DNA of 64,000 nt from Tetradesmus obliquus (lineage: Eukaryota > Chlorophyta > Chlorophyceae > Sphaeropleales > Scenedesmaceae), in contig CP126194.1 in the NCBI GenBank assembly GCA_030272155.1, forward strand, positions 2,967,501 through 3,031,500, written 5' to 3'. Under the pieces are notes generated by a model. The model was not told where the DNA came from. It made no database searches and saw nothing but the letters and a program-made list of their open reading frames with translations. Within the stretch, counting starts at the first letter, position 1. The number at the start of each line of letters is the position of its first letter. Positions 62,925-64,000 of this stretch are shown one piece after another. A program made the position numbers and the translations under genes.

Positions 62925-63868
62925 TCACCAGCCCTGACTGCTCATGTCTCTCACGCCATACCCACCACCAACATCATCACCACACCCACCGTCATCACCC
63001 CCTGCGGCAGCACTCATCATTTCCTGCAGCCCCAGCCCTGCCAGCACCAGCCGCTCAAGCTGCTCATACTCCGCATCAGGGTCCTCGGGGAAGTGCGTGT
63101 GCAGCGCGTTGCTCCAGCCCAGCAGGCTGCTGCCGCACATGCTGCTGTCCAGCACCAGCACAGCCATGACCGCGTCCTGCAGCGTGACTGCGGAGCGCGC
63201 ACACAGGCGCGCGTGCGCCTGCAAGGCAGCAGCAGCAGTGCCAGCAGTGCGGGCAGCAGGCATGACAGTGGCAGCTGTCCTGTGAGTTCCAGGTGGCGCT
63301 GACAGGGCTGACACACCACAAGGAATTAGCTAGCTGTTGTGGGTGCTGCTTCGCGTGCGTCGACTGTGCATTGCATTCGACCAGCAGCTAGCAAGGGTGC
63401 ATGCCCCAACCTTAGCAGAGTTGGAGTACACCCTCAACTTCAGGCAGCATGCATGCACATGCAGCGCGCACCTGGCTGACGCGCACGAGGCTCTCCAGCA
63501 TGCGGATGGTGGTGCGCGCCTGGCTGCGCTGCTCCGCGCGCCGCTGCGACTGGTAGTACGCCAGCAGCACCTGCAGGCGGCAACCACCCAGCACGGCAGC
63601 TAGGCATGGACCGCCAACACAATGCTTCTCGGAGGGTTTGCTTAAGCAGTCACCACACTAGAGAGCATGCAAGGACATGTTGCATACTGTATCGCTGCAG
63701 ACACAGCATGTTTTATTGACTCGGCATGTGAGCCAGGCACGTTTTGTTCACCTGCTCAGCCTCAGTGCTCATGGTGAGGTTGGGGCACGCCGCCTTGGCC
63801 CAGGCCACGTAGGAGCGCAGTTCATCGACGCTCCAGCCGTGCAGCGCCCGCACAAACGGCTGCTGCGC
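62925..63868 (-). CDS. MCM9: MCM9 helicase, C-terminal part; gene continues right of window
   Basis: Three minus-strand exons in phase: 63752-63868, 63472-63570 and 62925-63218. The first has WSVDELRSYVAWAK. The second has VLLAYYQSQRR and ARTTIRMLESLVRVSQ, the conserved MCM arginine/lid region. The third begins AHARLCARSAVTLQDAVMAV, then SSMCGSSLLGWSNALHTHFP and EQLERLVLAGLGLQEM. The ALHT-x-FPE/D-x-P block after the lid is specific to MCM9 rather than MCM2-8. MCM9 works with MCM8 in homologous-recombination repair. The frame ends RDMSSQGW-stop, but GTGAGC overlapping the stop could be a donor to a further exon. The ATPase core lies outside the window. Confidence 0.87.
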
Positions 63869-64000
63869 CTGCAAAGGCCAGTAGCAGCAGTGGATGTTGT
63901 GGTACGGTTGCTTGTGCGTGCGGCAAGTCAGGGAGAACATGCAACAGGGTCTGGTGGGCAGTCACGGGCGGTAGCATTATGCGCTTTGTCCAGCTAGGCG

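Overview
The window reads as nuclear DNA of a green alga. Genes are broken by many GT-AG introns, coding codons prefer G or C at position three, CTG/CAG triplet runs are everywhere, and the chlorophyte poly(A) signal TGTAA follows several stop codons. Genes for a ciliary WD-repeat protein (CFAP57) and a probable sperm/cilium-associated protein (PPP1R36-like) point to a lineage that makes flagellate cells. The CAG-rich style recalls Sphaeropleales such as Scenedesmaceae, but that placement is inference. No bacterial, organellar or viral gene was seen.

Layout from left to right: CFAP57 (minus, runs off the left edge); prefoldin subunit 1 (plus); splicing factor PHF5A/SF3b14b (minus); a DEAD-box RNA helicase (plus); a secreted FAD-linked oxidase of berberine-bridge type (plus); a PPP1R36-like gene (plus); a Rab3GAP regulatory-subunit gene (minus); a secreted ankyrin-type repeat gene (plus); a septin-like GTPase (minus); an unrecognised small polyQ gene (plus); a multi-pass membrane protein (plus); a GATA-like zinc-finger protein with two related modules (minus); an IQ-BAG co-chaperone (minus); a short inverted-repeat element; a giant PWWP protein (plus, about 2,140 residues); and MCM9 (minus, runs off the right edge). 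Several neighbours are divergent pairs sharing one intergenic promoter region: CFAP57/PFD1, PHF5A/helicase and RAB3GAP2/ankyrin.

Most exon joins were checked by reading phase across the introns. The helicase, prefoldin, PHF5A, oxidase, ankyrin, membrane and PWWP models each close to a whole number of codons from start to stop. These genes do not form a pathway; the order looks like ordinary eukaryotic housekeeping. The most unusual signals are structural. In three genes the 3' end of an exon is copied again just downstream, usually with its splice donor. Introns repeatedly end in CTG runs that abut the CAG acceptor. There is a pure 50-triplet CTG/CTA tract in one intron, a small transposon-like element with terminal inverted repeats, and a duplicated zinc-binding module that I do not recognise from any named family.
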